Assembly: GCA_029964075.1 (NCBI GenBank)
Contig: CM057149.1
Location: 32,012,900-32,076,899, forward strand
DNA from: Patiria pectinifera
Taxonomy: Eukaryota; Echinodermata; Asteroidea; Valvatida; Asterinidae
Direction of reading: 5' to 3'
DNA length: 64,000 nt
Positions 35,601 through 46,500 of this stretch are shown in pieces. The notes under the pieces are model-generated. The model did not search any database. It worked only from the letters and a program-made list of their open reading frames with translations, and was not told the DNA's origin. Each line of letters starts with the position of its first letter. Position 1 is the stretch's first letter. The position numbers and the translations under genes were made by a program.

Positions 35601-38176
35601 CATTCACGGAGGTAGGAAAACCCCATAGTATTTAATAACAAGGTATTCACCGATGCGTATCGGGTAATGACCTGTGTTAGCAGCTGAATTGTGTGGTATT
35701 GCTACTTAAATAGAGATAACTTGTGATAACAGTACGCAAATTACGTGAAATGTTCACAGTTACTAGTCAAGAACTTGTACTTCATTACTCAGTAACTTTC
35801 TTTTTGACTCACCCTGTACAACATAAACTTAAGGCCAAAAAAAATAAGTCTCCGGTTTCTGGTATGGAGCTTGTCCAAAAAGTGGTGCGGCGACGCGGCT
35901 TTTTTTTTTTTTTTTACCTGACTTTTTTGCTTCAAATGTCGGCTGATGACTGCAAATGGTGCCCAACTAAACTTAGTGCAAATATATGGGAGTCCAGAGA
36001 GGCCACATAAAGCTTATTCTCGATCATAACCCCATCTAAAAACATGTTAAAATTGTGCAGTAGCAGGATTCCAGTCAAACCAGTGAGTTTGGCGGTTTTG
36101 AGATATCATCTTTTATTGAAAAAAAAACTTTTTCAGTTTGCCGACGCGCATGGCTACGGCGACGCGCGCGCATACCAGAAACCGGAGACTTTTTTTTTTG
36201 GCCTAACCCTCTGTTCAACATTGAGTTATCGGGAAGTGAATACTGGCATTGAAGTGAATACTGGCATTGATGACTTTATTGTGCCCGCTCCTTTTTATCC
36301 ATCGAAGGTTGATGCCGTATTCAGCAACACCCATTTCTCCAATCTTGGGTCAGACCTGGATGTTGCGGCCGGTGACCCCATCACGACCTGCATGCAAGAT
36401 GGCGCAGGCGTAATGGTCCGTAAGGACAGCCGCCTTCCTGATTGGTGGAACCCGGCCTTTGAACAACTGAAACAGTCATCGGAGTACAGGAGAATCTGTG
36501 ATGAGGTCACAACCAATCACGGTAAGTTCATTAAATCATTACAGGAATGACGATATATGTAGATGAAGGTGTGATAGCGCACACCAGTCCTTTCCGATTT
36601 TACCGGTTTTATCTTTGGATCAACCCATCACAGGTACGGTGGGTTTTTTTCACCGTCGCGTTTATTTAGACCGCAACGTTACCCGCAAACATGCCTGATT
36701 CCGTTCCATAATCGGTCACATGATGATCAGTCACATGATGACCAGTCACATGATGACATGTGACATGTGAATCATGTGACTTTCTTCGTGAATCTGATTG
36801 GTTAACATAAATATCGCGTCCGGTGAAATCGGAGTGCTGCCCGCACATCTTCCCGGTGACATCGGATCCGGTGAAATCGGATGCGAAAAAAAATCAAACA
36901 TGTTTGATTTCATCCGATCGCCCGGTGTACGGTCAGATCGGTCGGAATTTTCAGTGCACACCTATGTACGACGATGGCCCGATGATCAGGTGAACCAGTC
37001 AAATCGGAAAGTTGTGCGCCGGGCTTAAGGCAAAATCCCATGCCTCTGAAAGTGAATGACGTTTTCCACGGAAAATTAGTAACACTTTTGCATACTAAAG
37101 AACTAATAGGACATTTTTTTCCTTCATTGCATTCACGTAAATAAAGTTAACCAGATGAAATACTGAAATAATTGGACTCGCTTAGCAGATTAAAACATAC
37201 AGCAATATTTCAAGTGGTAAGCAAAAATCAGCAGAGAGGGTAATGAGGCATCCCATGGCATTTTGTCAGGCAAATCTTTCTATTAGAAACTGTATTTTCT
37301 GTTGGACCAATCAGAATTTCAGACACAAAGAATCTGCTAGAGTCGATCATGTCAGACTCTCTCGCTGTTACGATTTTCATATTTCATGTCAGTGTAGCCA
37401 GTAAGAAGCTTACACCTTTTTATTTCGTTATATAAAGGATGTAAGTGCACTCCTGACATATGAGGTATAAAGCAAATTAGTACAGGGTGCGTAAAAAGAT
37501 AAACGAAACCAAATGTCGGGACCATTGTTTTAGTGAAGTTCTGCATGTAGCACTTTCAAAATCTAGGATATGGAAGTCCAATTCATAAGCTTTCTTTTTT
37601 AAGAATCTTTCCAATCACTTATGTACTTTTCAAGTTACTTAGTTTTAAACACAACCACCGTTTTAATGTTTTGTCCACGGATCACAAAAAAGGTGTGTAT
37701 TCCTTCGGCCAAACGAAAACAATGCACACACATTCTTATGTGATTTGTTTTCGTTTGCTGAAAGAACACTGAACTTTTTTGTGATCCGTGGACAGAACCT
37801 TAAAACGGCGGTTGTGTTTAAAACTCCGTAACTTGAAAAGTACCTGAGTGATTTGAATGATTCTTGTACTAAAAATAAGGTTATGAATTGGGCTTTCCCA
37901 TCCTTGATTTTGAAAGTGCTACATGCGGAACTTCACTCAAAAAATAGTCCCGACAATTGGTTTTTCTTTTTTACTCACCCTATATAATGTATTGTGCCAA
38001 TTTACAACCCTGTGATATAGAGGTGAGTGAATAATCAGTACCGGACAGAACGTAGTAACATGAAACTGTTTCCCCTTTTTCTTTTCATGCAGAAAACTCG
38101 GATGTAGGGGTAGACTGTGTCAAGTGATTCTACAGGTGACATTGACTCCATAACTGGAATCATGGATTCACTTTGA
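29449..38176 (+). CDS. Gene B: single-pass membrane protein with an extracellular family 3 solute-binding-protein-like domain
   Basis: Eight exons join in frame: 29449-29647, 29958-30036, 30623-30675, 31278-31406, 32489-32682, 33391-33468, 36308-36521 and 38136-38176, giving about 328 residues. Residues 1-30 are a polar tail, about 31-51 a transmembrane anchor, and the rest is extracellular (type II topology; no cleavable signal). The ectodomain starts at I-W-V-F-A-I-G-H, has R-G-F-H-V-D-I in lobe 1, then T-Y-E-R161 with V-S-F-T-T-P-F, I-I-G-F-F-D-G at the start of lobe 2 and V-D-A-V-F further on. This order and length match bacterial amino-acid-binding proteins and the ligand core of ionotropic glutamate receptors. 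R161 is at the place of the arginine that grips the ligand carboxylate. No pore segments occur. Many cysteines suggest disulfides. The ligand and function are unknown; receptor or uptake helper is inference. The tandem paralogue starts at 43.4 kb. Confidence 0.8.
29958..30036 (+). CDS. Gene B exon 2
   Basis: Encodes the first strand of the binding domain, K-I-W-V-F-A-I-G-H-D, after a TTTTTTTTCAG acceptor. Donor GTAGGT, phase 2. Confidence 0.85.
30037..30622. other. Gene B intron 2
   Basis: Contains a phrase repeated twice, TTTCTxTGTGACTTTGAATAGTTAAATA near 30385 and TTTCTTTTTGACTTTGAATGGTTAAATA near 30453. No gene is seen inside. Confidence 0.4.
30623..30675 (+). CDS. Gene B exon 3
   Basis: A 53-nt exon encoding D-D-L-S-G-T-I-R-G-F-H-V-D-I-V-E-A, the G-F-x-V-D-(I/L) signature of family 3 solute-binding proteins. 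Acceptor TGATAG, donor GTAAGA, phase 1. Confidence 0.85.
31278..31406 (+). CDS. Gene B exon 4
   Basis: Encodes V-C-S-V-A-N-K-N-C-R-M-M-W-D and Y-E-N-C-Y, then G-L-V-S-R-W-Y-D-G-C-T. Four cysteines point to lineage-specific disulfides. Acceptor ATTTTAG, donor GTAAGC, phase 1. Confidence 0.85.
31407..32488. other. Gene B intron 4
   Basis: Includes a GGCGGATCCAGAACACAATA phrase near 31922, an end of the family seen at 56.01 kb. No gene is seen. Confidence 0.4.
32489..32682 (+). CDS. Gene B exon 5 (ligand-site exon)
   Basis: Encodes G-W-Y-A-T-Y-E-R-S-A-S-V-S-F-T-T-P-F, with the putative carboxylate-binding arginine, then V-K-R-G-N-P-R-G-F and the hinge/lobe 2 strand K-I-I-G-F-F-D-G. Acceptor CTACAG, donor GTAAAC, phase 0. 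Confidence 0.88.
32774..33001. repeat. TACAGGGTGTCCCC element ends in gene B intron 5
   Basis: TACAGGGTGTCCCC occurs at about 32776 and again at about 32986 in the same orientation. These are Tc1/mariner-type MITE ends like those at 9829, probably two adjacent truncated copies. Confidence 0.5.
33391..33468 (+). CDS. Gene B exon 6
   Basis: Encodes H-Y-S-T-R-S-A-A-I-A-A-V-N, a lobe 2 helix of the type ...A-x-x-A-V-x-x-G/E-x-V-D. Acceptor CATCCAG, donor GTATGT, phase 0. Confidence 0.8.
33760..33990 (-). repeat. Diverged inverted copy of the TTAAAGGGAA family in gene B intron 6
   Basis: TTTTGCTGTAATTTTC and GGTTCCCTGACC...GTCAGGTTAGGGAACC match the right half of the copies at 42.05 and 47.33 kb in reverse. 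Confidence 0.5.
34495..34645. repeat. GCGCGGATCC poly-G element in gene B intron 6
   Basis: Order matches the element at 18.74 kb: GGCGCGGATCC, a G run, TCGAACCCCC, then A/T tracts and a C run ending near TCCGTCTGTG. Confidence 0.55.
35833..36203 (+). mobile_element. Harbinger-like MITE, complete, in gene B intron 6
   Basis: 371 bp bounded by TAA on both sides (35830-35832 and 36204-36206). Left GGCCAAAAAAAATAAGTCTC and right GAGACTTTTTTTTTTGGCC are inverted. It is the best preserved copy and defines the family. Confidence 0.8.
36308..36521 (+). CDS. Gene B exon 7
   Basis: Encodes V-D-A-V-F-S-N, then the strand return A-G-V-M-V-R-K-D-S-R-L-P and helix F-E-Q-L-K-Q, ending I-C-D-E-V-T-T-N-H. 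The acceptor (ATCGAAG) has a weak pyrimidine tract. A Harbinger-like MITE ends only 104 bp upstream of it. Donor GTAAGT, phase 1. Confidence 0.88.
36700..36935. repeat. TCACATGATGA minisatellite and GTGAAATCGGA hairpin in gene B intron 7
   Basis: TCACATGATGAxCAG is repeated about three times at 36716-36760. Then CGGTGAAATCGGATG and an inverted CATCCGATCGCCCGG flank AAATCAAACATGTTTGATTT. Confidence 0.55.
37483..37980. mobile_element. Long foldback element with CAGGGTG/CACCC ends in gene B intron 7
   Basis: The two halves are inverted over nearly their whole length of about 240 bp each, for example CACGGATCACAAAAAAGGTG-like arms and AAAACACAACCACCGTTTTA against its complement. It is flanked by TA on the left. 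It looks like a Tc1/mariner-type MITE. Confidence 0.65.
38136..38176 (+). CDS. Gene B terminal coding exon (copy 1)
   Basis: After TTCTACAG the phase-1 reading gives G-D-I-D-S-I-T-G-I-M-D-S-L and a stop. An AATAAA lies near 38264. The choice rests on phase and on a second, nearly identical copy downstream. Gene C ends differently, so this exon is less certain than the others. Confidence 0.5.
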
Positions 38177-38321
38177 ACCAGCTGGTTGATTGTTACGTAG
38201 TATTGTTTCAAATCCAAGGGAAAGCGCGCTCTCTGTTATTAGCAATTTAACTTTTCGTTAAATAAAGGGAATTTCAAGTGGTTGTATTTCAAGTGGTTGT
38301 ATTAATTGTATTATTCTTCAG

Positions 38322-38362
38322 GTGACGTTGACTCCATAACTGGAATCATGGATTCACTTTGA
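38322..38362 (+). pseudogene. Duplicate of the gene B terminal exon (copy 2)
   Basis: 186 bp downstream the block repeats with one amino-acid change (G-D-V-D-S instead of G-D-I-D-S), with a better pyrimidine tract (TTATTCTTCAG) and again an AATAAA near 38447. It could be used as an alternative last exon instead of being silent. Confidence 0.5.
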
Positions 38363-38479
38363 ACCAGCTGGTTGATTGTTACGTAGTATTGTTTCAAATC
38401 CAAGGGAAAGCGCGCTCTCTGTAATTAAGCTATGCAAGTTTTCGTTAAATAAAGGGAAATTCAAGTGGTTGTATTTATT

Positions 38480-38910
38480 AAGTATTCGATCACTTAGTTA
38501 GGTACCAAGTGTAGTTACAGGGACTGATATTTTTATTTTGTTTATATGGGAAAACGACCCTACACACTGCCGATATAGTCTTTAAACTTTGTTTTGCTTT
38601 TAATCTAATATACCTGTTGGGTTATAATCTCTTCCAATTGAATGGCTTGGTTATTTTAAATATAAAATATCTATATTCTGAATCAATTTAGGTTTTGCCC
38701 TTCATCGACGTATACACACTGTATGCTCTAAAAAAACTATCCCGCGAGCGCGAGTGGAACATGGAATATTATCTTCAAGTAAACTTGAATCCTCCATCCT
38801 GATTGGTCGATCCATGGCAACAAGCCGTGCTACATATAACCATGATATGTAGCACGGCTTGTTGCCATGGATCGACCAATCAGGATAGAGGATTCAAGTA
38901 TACTTGAAGG
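38480..38910. other. Downstream flank of gene B with a CCAAT-bearing palindrome
   Basis: A near-perfect hairpin at about 38798-38884 carries GATTGGTCGATCCATGGCAA and its complement around TACATATAACCATGATATGTA. No gene is seen. Confidence 0.5.
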
Positions 38911-38914
38911 TAAA

Positions 38915-39030
38915 GTGTGTTACCTCCCGAGTGAAAGTTGGGAAAAAAAATCACTCGGTGGGACTCGAACCCACGATCTCCTGCATTCTAGTGCAGATGT
39001 CTTACCACTCGACCACCGAGCTAACGGGAT
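38915..39030 (-). repeat. tRNA-derived SINE copy 1
   Basis: On the minus strand AGCTCGGTGGTCGAGTGGTA (A box region) is followed by GTGGGTTCGAGTCCCACC (T arm, B box). The anticodon arm CTGCA-CTAGAA-TGCAG has a six-base loop, so it is not a normal tRNA. A poly-T and CACTCGGGAGGTAACACAC tail follows, shared with copy 2. Confidence 0.65.
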
Positions 39031-39164
39031 CGGTTGGCTGGTTCGAATCTTATGTACGTAGCAGCGGTTACCGCATTAACTATTCATAAGATGGATTTTT
39101 TTTATGTCGGGGTGATGTAAATCAAATTAGGTTTTGTCCTACACCGATGAAAACACTGTACACT

Positions 39165-39287
39165 CAGTGTGTTACCTCCCGAGTGAAAGTGGGGGGGGGG
39201 GAATCACTCGGGTGGGACTCGAACCCACGACCTCCTGCATTGTAGTGCAGATGTCTTACCACTCGACCACCGAGCTATCGCTTTCTG
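39165..39287 (-). repeat. tRNA-derived SINE copy 2
   Basis: Same head and tail as copy 1 in the same orientation, about 250 bp away. It has CTACAA in the anticodon loop and CCCGAGTGATT after the T arm. Confidence 0.65.
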
Positions 39288-39289
39288 CT

Positions 39290-42048
39290 TTCTTTGTTGT
39301 AATGCTGTGCTTTACTTTGTGTTGCTTTGGTAAATTACAGGTAATCATTTTTATCAGTACTCCAGAATTATACAAGGGTTCATTATCTTGTGAAGTATGT
39401 TGTGTCATGTGGAGCTTCATTCTGTGCACTTTTGTTTCGTGTCAACCTCGCCCAGGCTTCCACGATGACACCTAACCGATTAGGGGAAATAAAACAAGAT
39501 CACAGTGGTCTTGTTTTGTAGGTTTTACAAAAGAAACGCGAAGGAACATATTCATGAACCGTATTTCTTCATAATTTTATATATCTCAAATCGAAAGCCT
39601 AAATACACACTTGGCCCTTTTAGACTTGGCCAACCGATGGAAATTCTTGTGGTAGTAAACTCCAGAAATTTGATTTCAGTGTAGATGTCTAGGGGCCCAG
39701 GAAGGAACATGCTAAATTATTGTACCATTTTCTCATGTCTTCAAATCTCGTGCCAAAGAGATAGCCTCTGGATTATCTCATAAAAATGAGATACTATCGT
39801 GTGCAAACAAGATAACTTATTCGCATGTCACTTCTTGGGATCCGAACATTCTGAAGAAAAAAAACCAGTGAAAGTTGGTATACTTTGTGCGAACAACCCC
39901 AGTACCAGTTGCAGATTGTTCAAAACAAGTGACCTTACTAAGAAAGTTCGACTGATATTATTTTTCCCCTTGGACTATTGTGTAGTATGTATGAAGGTAC
40001 GTTTCTATTCATCAAATTCATATGCAAATGTAAGTGGCCTCGGATTCCTCCACTACATTTCAACAACAGGCTCTCTTCATAGCGTCGCCGCACCGTGCAC
40101 AAACAACACAGAAGTTTTTGGCTTCCCAAAGTTTATCAACAACAGGTAAGTTTTATCGAGATGTTTGTCTTACAGACGAAAAGAAATTAGTACGAGTGAT
40201 TGGAACAAGGTTTTGGGGTAAAACTTTGGGGTGATGACAAATTGGCGTGTGGAAAGAACGCTATATTTTGATGAGTTGGATATATACGCGGATGGCCTAC
40301 TTTGACAGGACGTTTTAATTTGTAGCTTCTAGATCCGTCTTTGTGCAATACAATTTCATACTTGCAATGAATTCTTAATACAACACTTGTGCAAGATGCT
40401 ATAAGGTCTATTTTGTTTTTTTGCGAGTTCTGCTTAAGGCCCCATTCGCTTTTTATGTAACTTGGATCAAGTTAGCGATCTGATCTCACGGGAGCTTGTA
40501 ACTATGTACTTGTTAGGTCACAGAAAGGGCACCTCTACATGTAACCGTAATTGGTTGTGACTTTGTACGCTAGTGAATCTGTGCTACGGTAGTTAATTGT
40601 AACCCAGGGATTCAGAGGGTGACCTATATAACAATTAACGACTACACATTAATAGTATTATTACCATTTTTGCTGGGCAGATGTGATTTTAAGTTATACC
40701 TAACCCATGCATATATAGGCCTGACCATTATCGTAATCTAAAGAGTAGATTCAAGACTCGATAGCCAAAATTCCAGTTTAAAGATGCGTTAAGTTTTATG
40801 ATTGAAAATAATGGTTGACTTTGCGAAAGTGTCAGACTTCTGACCACCGTACTACATGTAAAATCGCATCCCTGTTTGTATATAGTTACATGAAACCTGG
40901 GCCGAATCTCATGCCTCCGCTAACTGATCATCACCATTCTGTGCTAACGGCGCAAGTACAAATAAAAACAATCTGCGCTGACCCTGTAAGCACAGAATCC
41001 TTAGTTACGGGATGTACGCATGGGTTTAAGCCAAAATGCCTCGCTTACCTGTAAAATACGCTTACCGTATAAATCACGGGATTTTTCTGCCACAATAAGT
41101 AGGGATTTTTTTCGCTAACGGTAAGCAGAGTCACAAAATTGGGCCATTCATTTCATATTTTCCATAGGCAATGGGCAATGATCTACACTGGGATAAAGGA
41201 AGACGATCCGAATAGAAATATATGACAGTGTAAGCCGGGATAGTGTCGTGTTTGTGTTAAATTTTGTGGGTCTATACCGATTTACAAATGCAGGCAGTTT
41301 AAAACAATTCCTCTTTGTCAACGATCAACCTCCCCTGTTAAACCAGAATTTAGAGGACAAATATTGAAAACATTGTCTATGGAATCCACTCCTCGTCGAC
41401 CTGATATCAAGAATGAAAAAAAAAAACCACAATAAACTTTGGTAAAAAAGTGACCAATTTACCTTTTAGTTATTTCAATAAGTTTGTATTTTTACACCGG
41501 AGTTGGGTGTTAGAGCTTCCACATCTCCTGTAAGCACTGTGATTACACCCATACGTCTCTGTGTTAGGCCGTACTAATTTGGTTGGATTTGAATCCGGTA
41601 GACTAAACTAGATTATTGACCAAAATTTGGCCCAAGAAACTCGTTCTCTTTTACCATATCCTTAAGTTGGATGGCGTTCACCGTCTCTATAGAGTTGTCA
41701 ATATTTTGTTCACTGTTACATGCGTAATAGCGATACGTGTGTTTTTCCATCAGCAGCCTGCATTTCACGCAACACTGGCTACCCCAAATGTCAATTTGTA
41801 TTGCTCTCTAATTCAAATGGCCTCTATATAATCTTACTTTTGTAAGAGACAGTCTCAAGGACGGGACAGAAAAGTTCGATATTTGCATTTCGTCGTTGTA
41901 CCCTCAGACAGGGGCCAGTAGGCCCAGGCCTATTGTGTTCCCTGGCCTATACAACCATAGTGACCTATAGAATTTGCTTGGTTTGAATGTCAATCATGGC
42001 TTAGCCCAACCCCCGAGCGGCCCTGTGATGAACCGACGTGGAATCAGC
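39290..42048. other. Intergenic sequence between genes B and C
   Basis: No supported gene. A stretch at 39799-40149 stays open and ends just before a GTAAGT, but it matches nothing known. Confidence 0.3.
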
Positions 42049-42570
42049 TTAAAGGGAACATACAACATTTGCAAACATCAAAAAATAAAACTACCAAATC
42101 ATTTTGAAATACCTTTCTGGACTGTTAGTGAATGACAGTGTAAAGCATCCTGTAAAATCATGGCACCTGGTATACTGTCATTTTCAAGAAAAGTGGTATT
42201 TTTGTATCAATTTCCAACGCTGGTCGGCCGACCAGCGTTGGAAAAAACTGGCTTTTTTTCAAATACTGGCCCCAATTGACCATTGCACTTGTTTGCATTC
42301 AATTACACACCTATGAACGGGTACAAGCCAGCTAGACTGGTTCCCTGACTTACAATTCCCCAATGTATGTAAACTGCTCTGTTTCTTCTTATATGGAGTC
42401 AGGGAACCAGACTACAGAAAAATGATTGTTTTTCTTGGTATTTATAGCATTTTCGAACCCAAAACCTCAAAAAAAGTCAGTGTAACTATATTTGCTATAT
42501 ATTTCCAACCCCCCAATTCCATCCATTTCTGAAAATTACAGCAAAAGCAAATGATGTATATTCCCTTTAA
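42049..42570 (+). mobile_element. TTAAAGGGAA-family MITE, complete copy
   Basis: The left end TTAAAGGGAACATACAACAT is mirrored at the right as GATGTATATTCCCTTTAA. Inside are a perfect 28-bp palindrome (42214-42241) and an inverted GGTTCCCTGAC...GTCAGGGAACC pair. Confidence 0.7.
42214..42241. repeat. Perfect 28-bp palindrome
   Basis: The half-site CCAACGCTGGTCGG is followed by its exact reverse complement. The same palindrome with one change lies at 47482-47509. Confidence 0.85.
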
Positions 42571-42664
42571 ATTTGCCTTCATGGGCAATTTTACATTATA
42601 CGAAACATGACATAATAGAGATTTCTCAGCACGCCGCGTTGGATGCCTTTCTCTTTGTTTGAAT

Positions 42665-43054
42665 CATGGGCCTTATTCACGAAGAAGCCATTTCGATCGT
42701 GTTCCCTGAATTTTGTTTATACACGTATACGCGATTATGTCGCGCAATAATGTCGCGCGCACATTAATCAATGAGTTTTTAAAATTAAATTTGTTCACAA
42801 ACGCGCGCACGTGTAAACATTGAGTTTACTGGGATGGTGCCAGACTATTTATGCATTCCAAGCGTCACTTTTTTTTTTTATTAAACTGTGGCTTAATACA
42901 TTAGGGTATGTTCAATCCCAAATTAAAAACTGTTCAACAGAGCACACTGTGTTAATGTGTAATTAGCTTTATTTCATTACTTAAATTTCTATTCGCAAGT
43001 TCCAAAAATGAAGATTTTACCTTGCTATCAATTCAATATGGCCGAATCGTGAAT
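42665..43054. mobile_element. MITE of the GGGTCTTATTCACGA family, copy 1
   Basis: Left CATGGGCCTTATTCACGA is mirrored by TCGTGAAT at the right. The body shares TGGGATGGTGCCAGACTATT and GAAGATTTTACC with the copies at 47.99 and 51.32 kb. Confidence 0.6.
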
Positions 43055-43354
43055 TTATTTGGATATTTTCTGTGGATAAGTTTACATTTACACGTTTTAG
43101 GCAACCTGGGCATCACCTTTTGCAGTGTTAAAGTATATAGTCCTTTTCCTGTGTTTCCACAATGCTGATACAATAAGGTAAAAGTGTTAAATCAGAAAAC
43201 TTACACAACCAACTATTCTGTGCCCGATAAGTACTTCAAATGAGTGAAAATAAGTGGGCTATTTCGTATGCAAAATAAACAGGCAGCACTTTTTTTTTAA
43301 GTCCTATCCTAGTGTTGTTTTGGTAATTTCATTCCAAAGTTGGACACAGCAGCC
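43055..43354 (+). promoter_or_regulatory. Upstream flank of gene C
   Basis: The likely promoter and 5' UTR of gene C, but no core element can be named with confidence. Confidence 0.3.
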
Positions 43355-43580
43355 ATGACACAAAGTGACGAGGCGGATCTAACCAGCCAGAAGGCCGGTA
43401 AAGGAGTGATCCGAGACAACATGTCCGCCGGTCGTGAGATGCTCTGCCTGACCGTGGCGGTACTGATCGTTGCGGTCCTGGCTATCCTGGCCGTCATACT
43501 GGCTGCCATATCGCTGGGCCGGCCCAACACACCTGTGAACACCACCGTGCAGATACCAAACGGCGGCGGGGCAGTATCAG
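43355..43580 (+). CDS. Gene C exon 1 (tail and membrane anchor)
   Basis: The ATG at 43355 starts M-T-Q-S-D-E-A-D. It encodes a 25-residue Val/Leu/Ala/Ile helix ending I-S-L-G-R-P and a Gly-rich linker. Donor GTAAAG, phase 1. Confidence 0.8.
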
Positions 43581-46500
43581 GTAAAGAAGCACGCATGAGG
43601 GTCCAGGCAAGTACATAGGCCCACAATTTCCTACGCCGGCCAAATCACGATTTGCATGCCCTAGAATTCTTCGGTATTAGATCGTTTTGTGGGCCGTAAA
43701 TCTGTAAAAAAAACAAAAAAGGGTGGAGGCCGTGCACAGGACTGTCCGCTTGTATTTCTGCGAAATTTGGATGAAATTGGGCCATAAAAAGCTCTGTTTT
43801 GCGATGGAGCGTAGGCATCGTTTTTTTAAATGGCGATGGGTTTCACGACTATTTTTAGGAAATTTCCCTCCAAAAGTCATTGGATTAACCCTCAAAAATT
43901 GAACAGAAAATGAAAGATGATGAAATAAGCTTCATTTTGATGCGCGTCTTGAACACCTTGGAGAGTTGTGAGTATTTTTATTAATTTTGGGAAGTGCGCG
44001 TAATTACCACTGAGGTCTATGGCAGTATATTTACTGGTCTGGAACCCTGAGTGCATGGGTGCTGTTAATAATTAAGCCCCAACTATTCCATCGTCCCAAC
44101 TACAGTTCGGACTGTCCCAACTACAGTCGGGACAGTTGGGGCTATCGCTTTAGTTGGCGCGTAACAGGGTTGAAACCCAAAAGTGCAGTGCAGCCAAGCG
44201 TACATTTTGTCCCCGGCTTCTACAATGCAACGCTGCACCATTAATAATATTTCCACCGACGTGTAATATTTATCCCTACTGCCATATCAACCAAAGGCTT
44301 AAGGCTTTCACAATCTATAGACCGTTGCAAACTTGTTTACGAAATTGTATGCAAGCTGCGCTCACTTGAGGCCAACTTTCACGAGAGAGAAAAAAAAGGA
44401 TAGCTCATTGTACTGTATATAACATTGCGTGTTTTTTTTACGGAATGCCGGTGGGTTAAAACGATGATACTATACTGCAATGTACAATTTGTTTGGGAGG
44501 AAAAAAAATTATTATGATAATATAGGTTTTCCCAGCTATTTTAACACTTGTTTCACACGAATTCCCTATATCGATACTTTAATTTCGTCCCCGAACATCG
44601 CCAAGCTCACTTCTCAATTTGAATTTCAAAAAGCCACCACTAGATTTCATTTAAGGTTCAGTATATTTCAAACTGTTAGCATTCCGATTCGTCCAAAATC
44701 TTTGAAATTCGTCTCGTGAAGCCATCGGCGTTGAATTGAAAAAGCAAATGAAATCTAGTGGTGGCTTTCTGAAATTCAAATTGAGAATTGTGAGCTTGGT
44801 GATGATCGGGGACGAAATTAAAGTATCGATATAGGGAATTCGTGTGATACAAGTGTAAAGATTGCCGGGAAAACCTATAACATTGTTTTAATACGAAGCA
44901 AAGAAGCACACATTTCGACCAAATGCTATAGTTTTCTCAAGCTAAATAGACCATGTCAAACTTGTCTAAGAAATTGCATGCATGCAGCGTTCTCGTACTA
45001 TGGCCAACTATTCACCAGAGAAAGAAAGTATTGTATTAAACGCTGCACGTTTCATCACCAGAATGTAACTGGGTTAATAAAGTTGTCACTGCATAATTGT
45101 AAAGTGAGAAACATAAAAGAGCGTGGGTGGCTGTTTGGCCTGTTGGCAACCAACAGGCATAATGGCGTCAAAGGTGTTAAGTGCCGTCTGTACACACCGA
45201 TGCTTTACAAAATGTGAAACTCATAAAGCAGAGTGTACCCGACCTCTACCCGACCTCTACCCCATACCGTCGTTCATTCCTTTTGTTCAGGTGCCTACCT
45301 AGGTGGAGCTCCCGTCCCAGAAGACCAAGACCCCAACAAAATCTGGGTGTTTGCCATCGGCCATGACGGCACCAACTTGGAATACATGTGAGTGTGACCG
45401 TATCGTTGCGCGTTGAGACTCCCAGCCTAGGGGTGCATGGCAGTAAATCGGTCCGAAATTGCCTACGCCGGCCAGATTACGATCTGCATGCCCTCAACTT
45501 GTATCTTCACTATTTGAGCATATTGTTGGCCATGAACTTGAGGGTTTGTAAAAAAAAAGAAATAAAGTGGAAGCCGTGCACTGGACTGTGAGTTTGTAGT
45601 TCTGTGCAATTTGGTTGAAATTGGGGCCCTCAAAGCGCTCTATTTTGCCATGAAGTGTAGGTATCGTTTTTCAAAATGGCGATTGGCTTCAGGACTATTT
45701 TAAGGAGTGATCATCTTCGGATTGAACTTTCTCCTTAAAATCATCAGTTAATCCCCGAAAATTGAAGAGAGAATGAAAGATGATGAAATAAGTTTTAATT
45801 TGATGTGTGTCTCGAATACCTTGGAGAGTTGTGAGTATTTTTTCCTGAATTTCTGAAGTGGGGGGGGGGGGGCATTTATCATTGAGATCTATGGCAATTT
45901 ATTTACTGGTCAGTGGTCTGCAACCCTAGGTTCCCGTTGGTTATACATGGTTCATCTCATGACCCAATTGTACAAGGTGTTTATTAAAAATGCGCATGAA
46001 CAAAGAACCGGTCGTGCCACATAATTATACTGAAAAAAAGAGCGTCTCTATCCGCTCCGTTCACAATTACCCCCTCACCGGCAAAACAAGTACAGTTGGG
46101 GGTGACCGACCGACGCCATCTTGTCTGACTGCAATATTGCCGCGACGCGCGGCCACCACTACTAGTACTGCGTGTACATACTGGTATACAACTGAATCCC
46201 CTGGTGTATGTGCGTCACACACAAGAAACGGTGCGCGTTAACCAGCGAAGTGTCCCGCCCATGGGACGTCGTTGCTAGGTAAAAGGGCACCCTCTTCTGT
46301 TGGCGCACGGAGCCCGTATCCATTGTTTAAAGTGATTTCTAGTTCGAGAGTACAGTGACATTTGACCTTTTCCCCTTTTTAAAAGTTGACCTTGGACGGC
46401 AGCAAGATTTTTTTTTTTAATCCATGGATAACTTTATTTTGATAATTTTGTTTGCGAAGAGTGAGGAGGTATTATTTCACTCGAGCATGTCTCCCGTTGA

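Noticed and set aside
36044..36307. Upstream extension of gene B exon 7 in the open frame from 36044
   Set aside because: That part is translated MITE sequence and short intron; the paralogue in gene C starts exactly at the VDAVF codons.
38867..39475. Frames with repeated V-G-L-E-P-T and S-C-I peptides
   Set aside because: These peptides come from translating tRNA-derived SINE copies.
39799..40149. Open frame ending just before GTAAGT, considered as an exon of gene B
   Set aside because: Its translation has no similarity to the family, and a better in-phase last exon exists at 38136.
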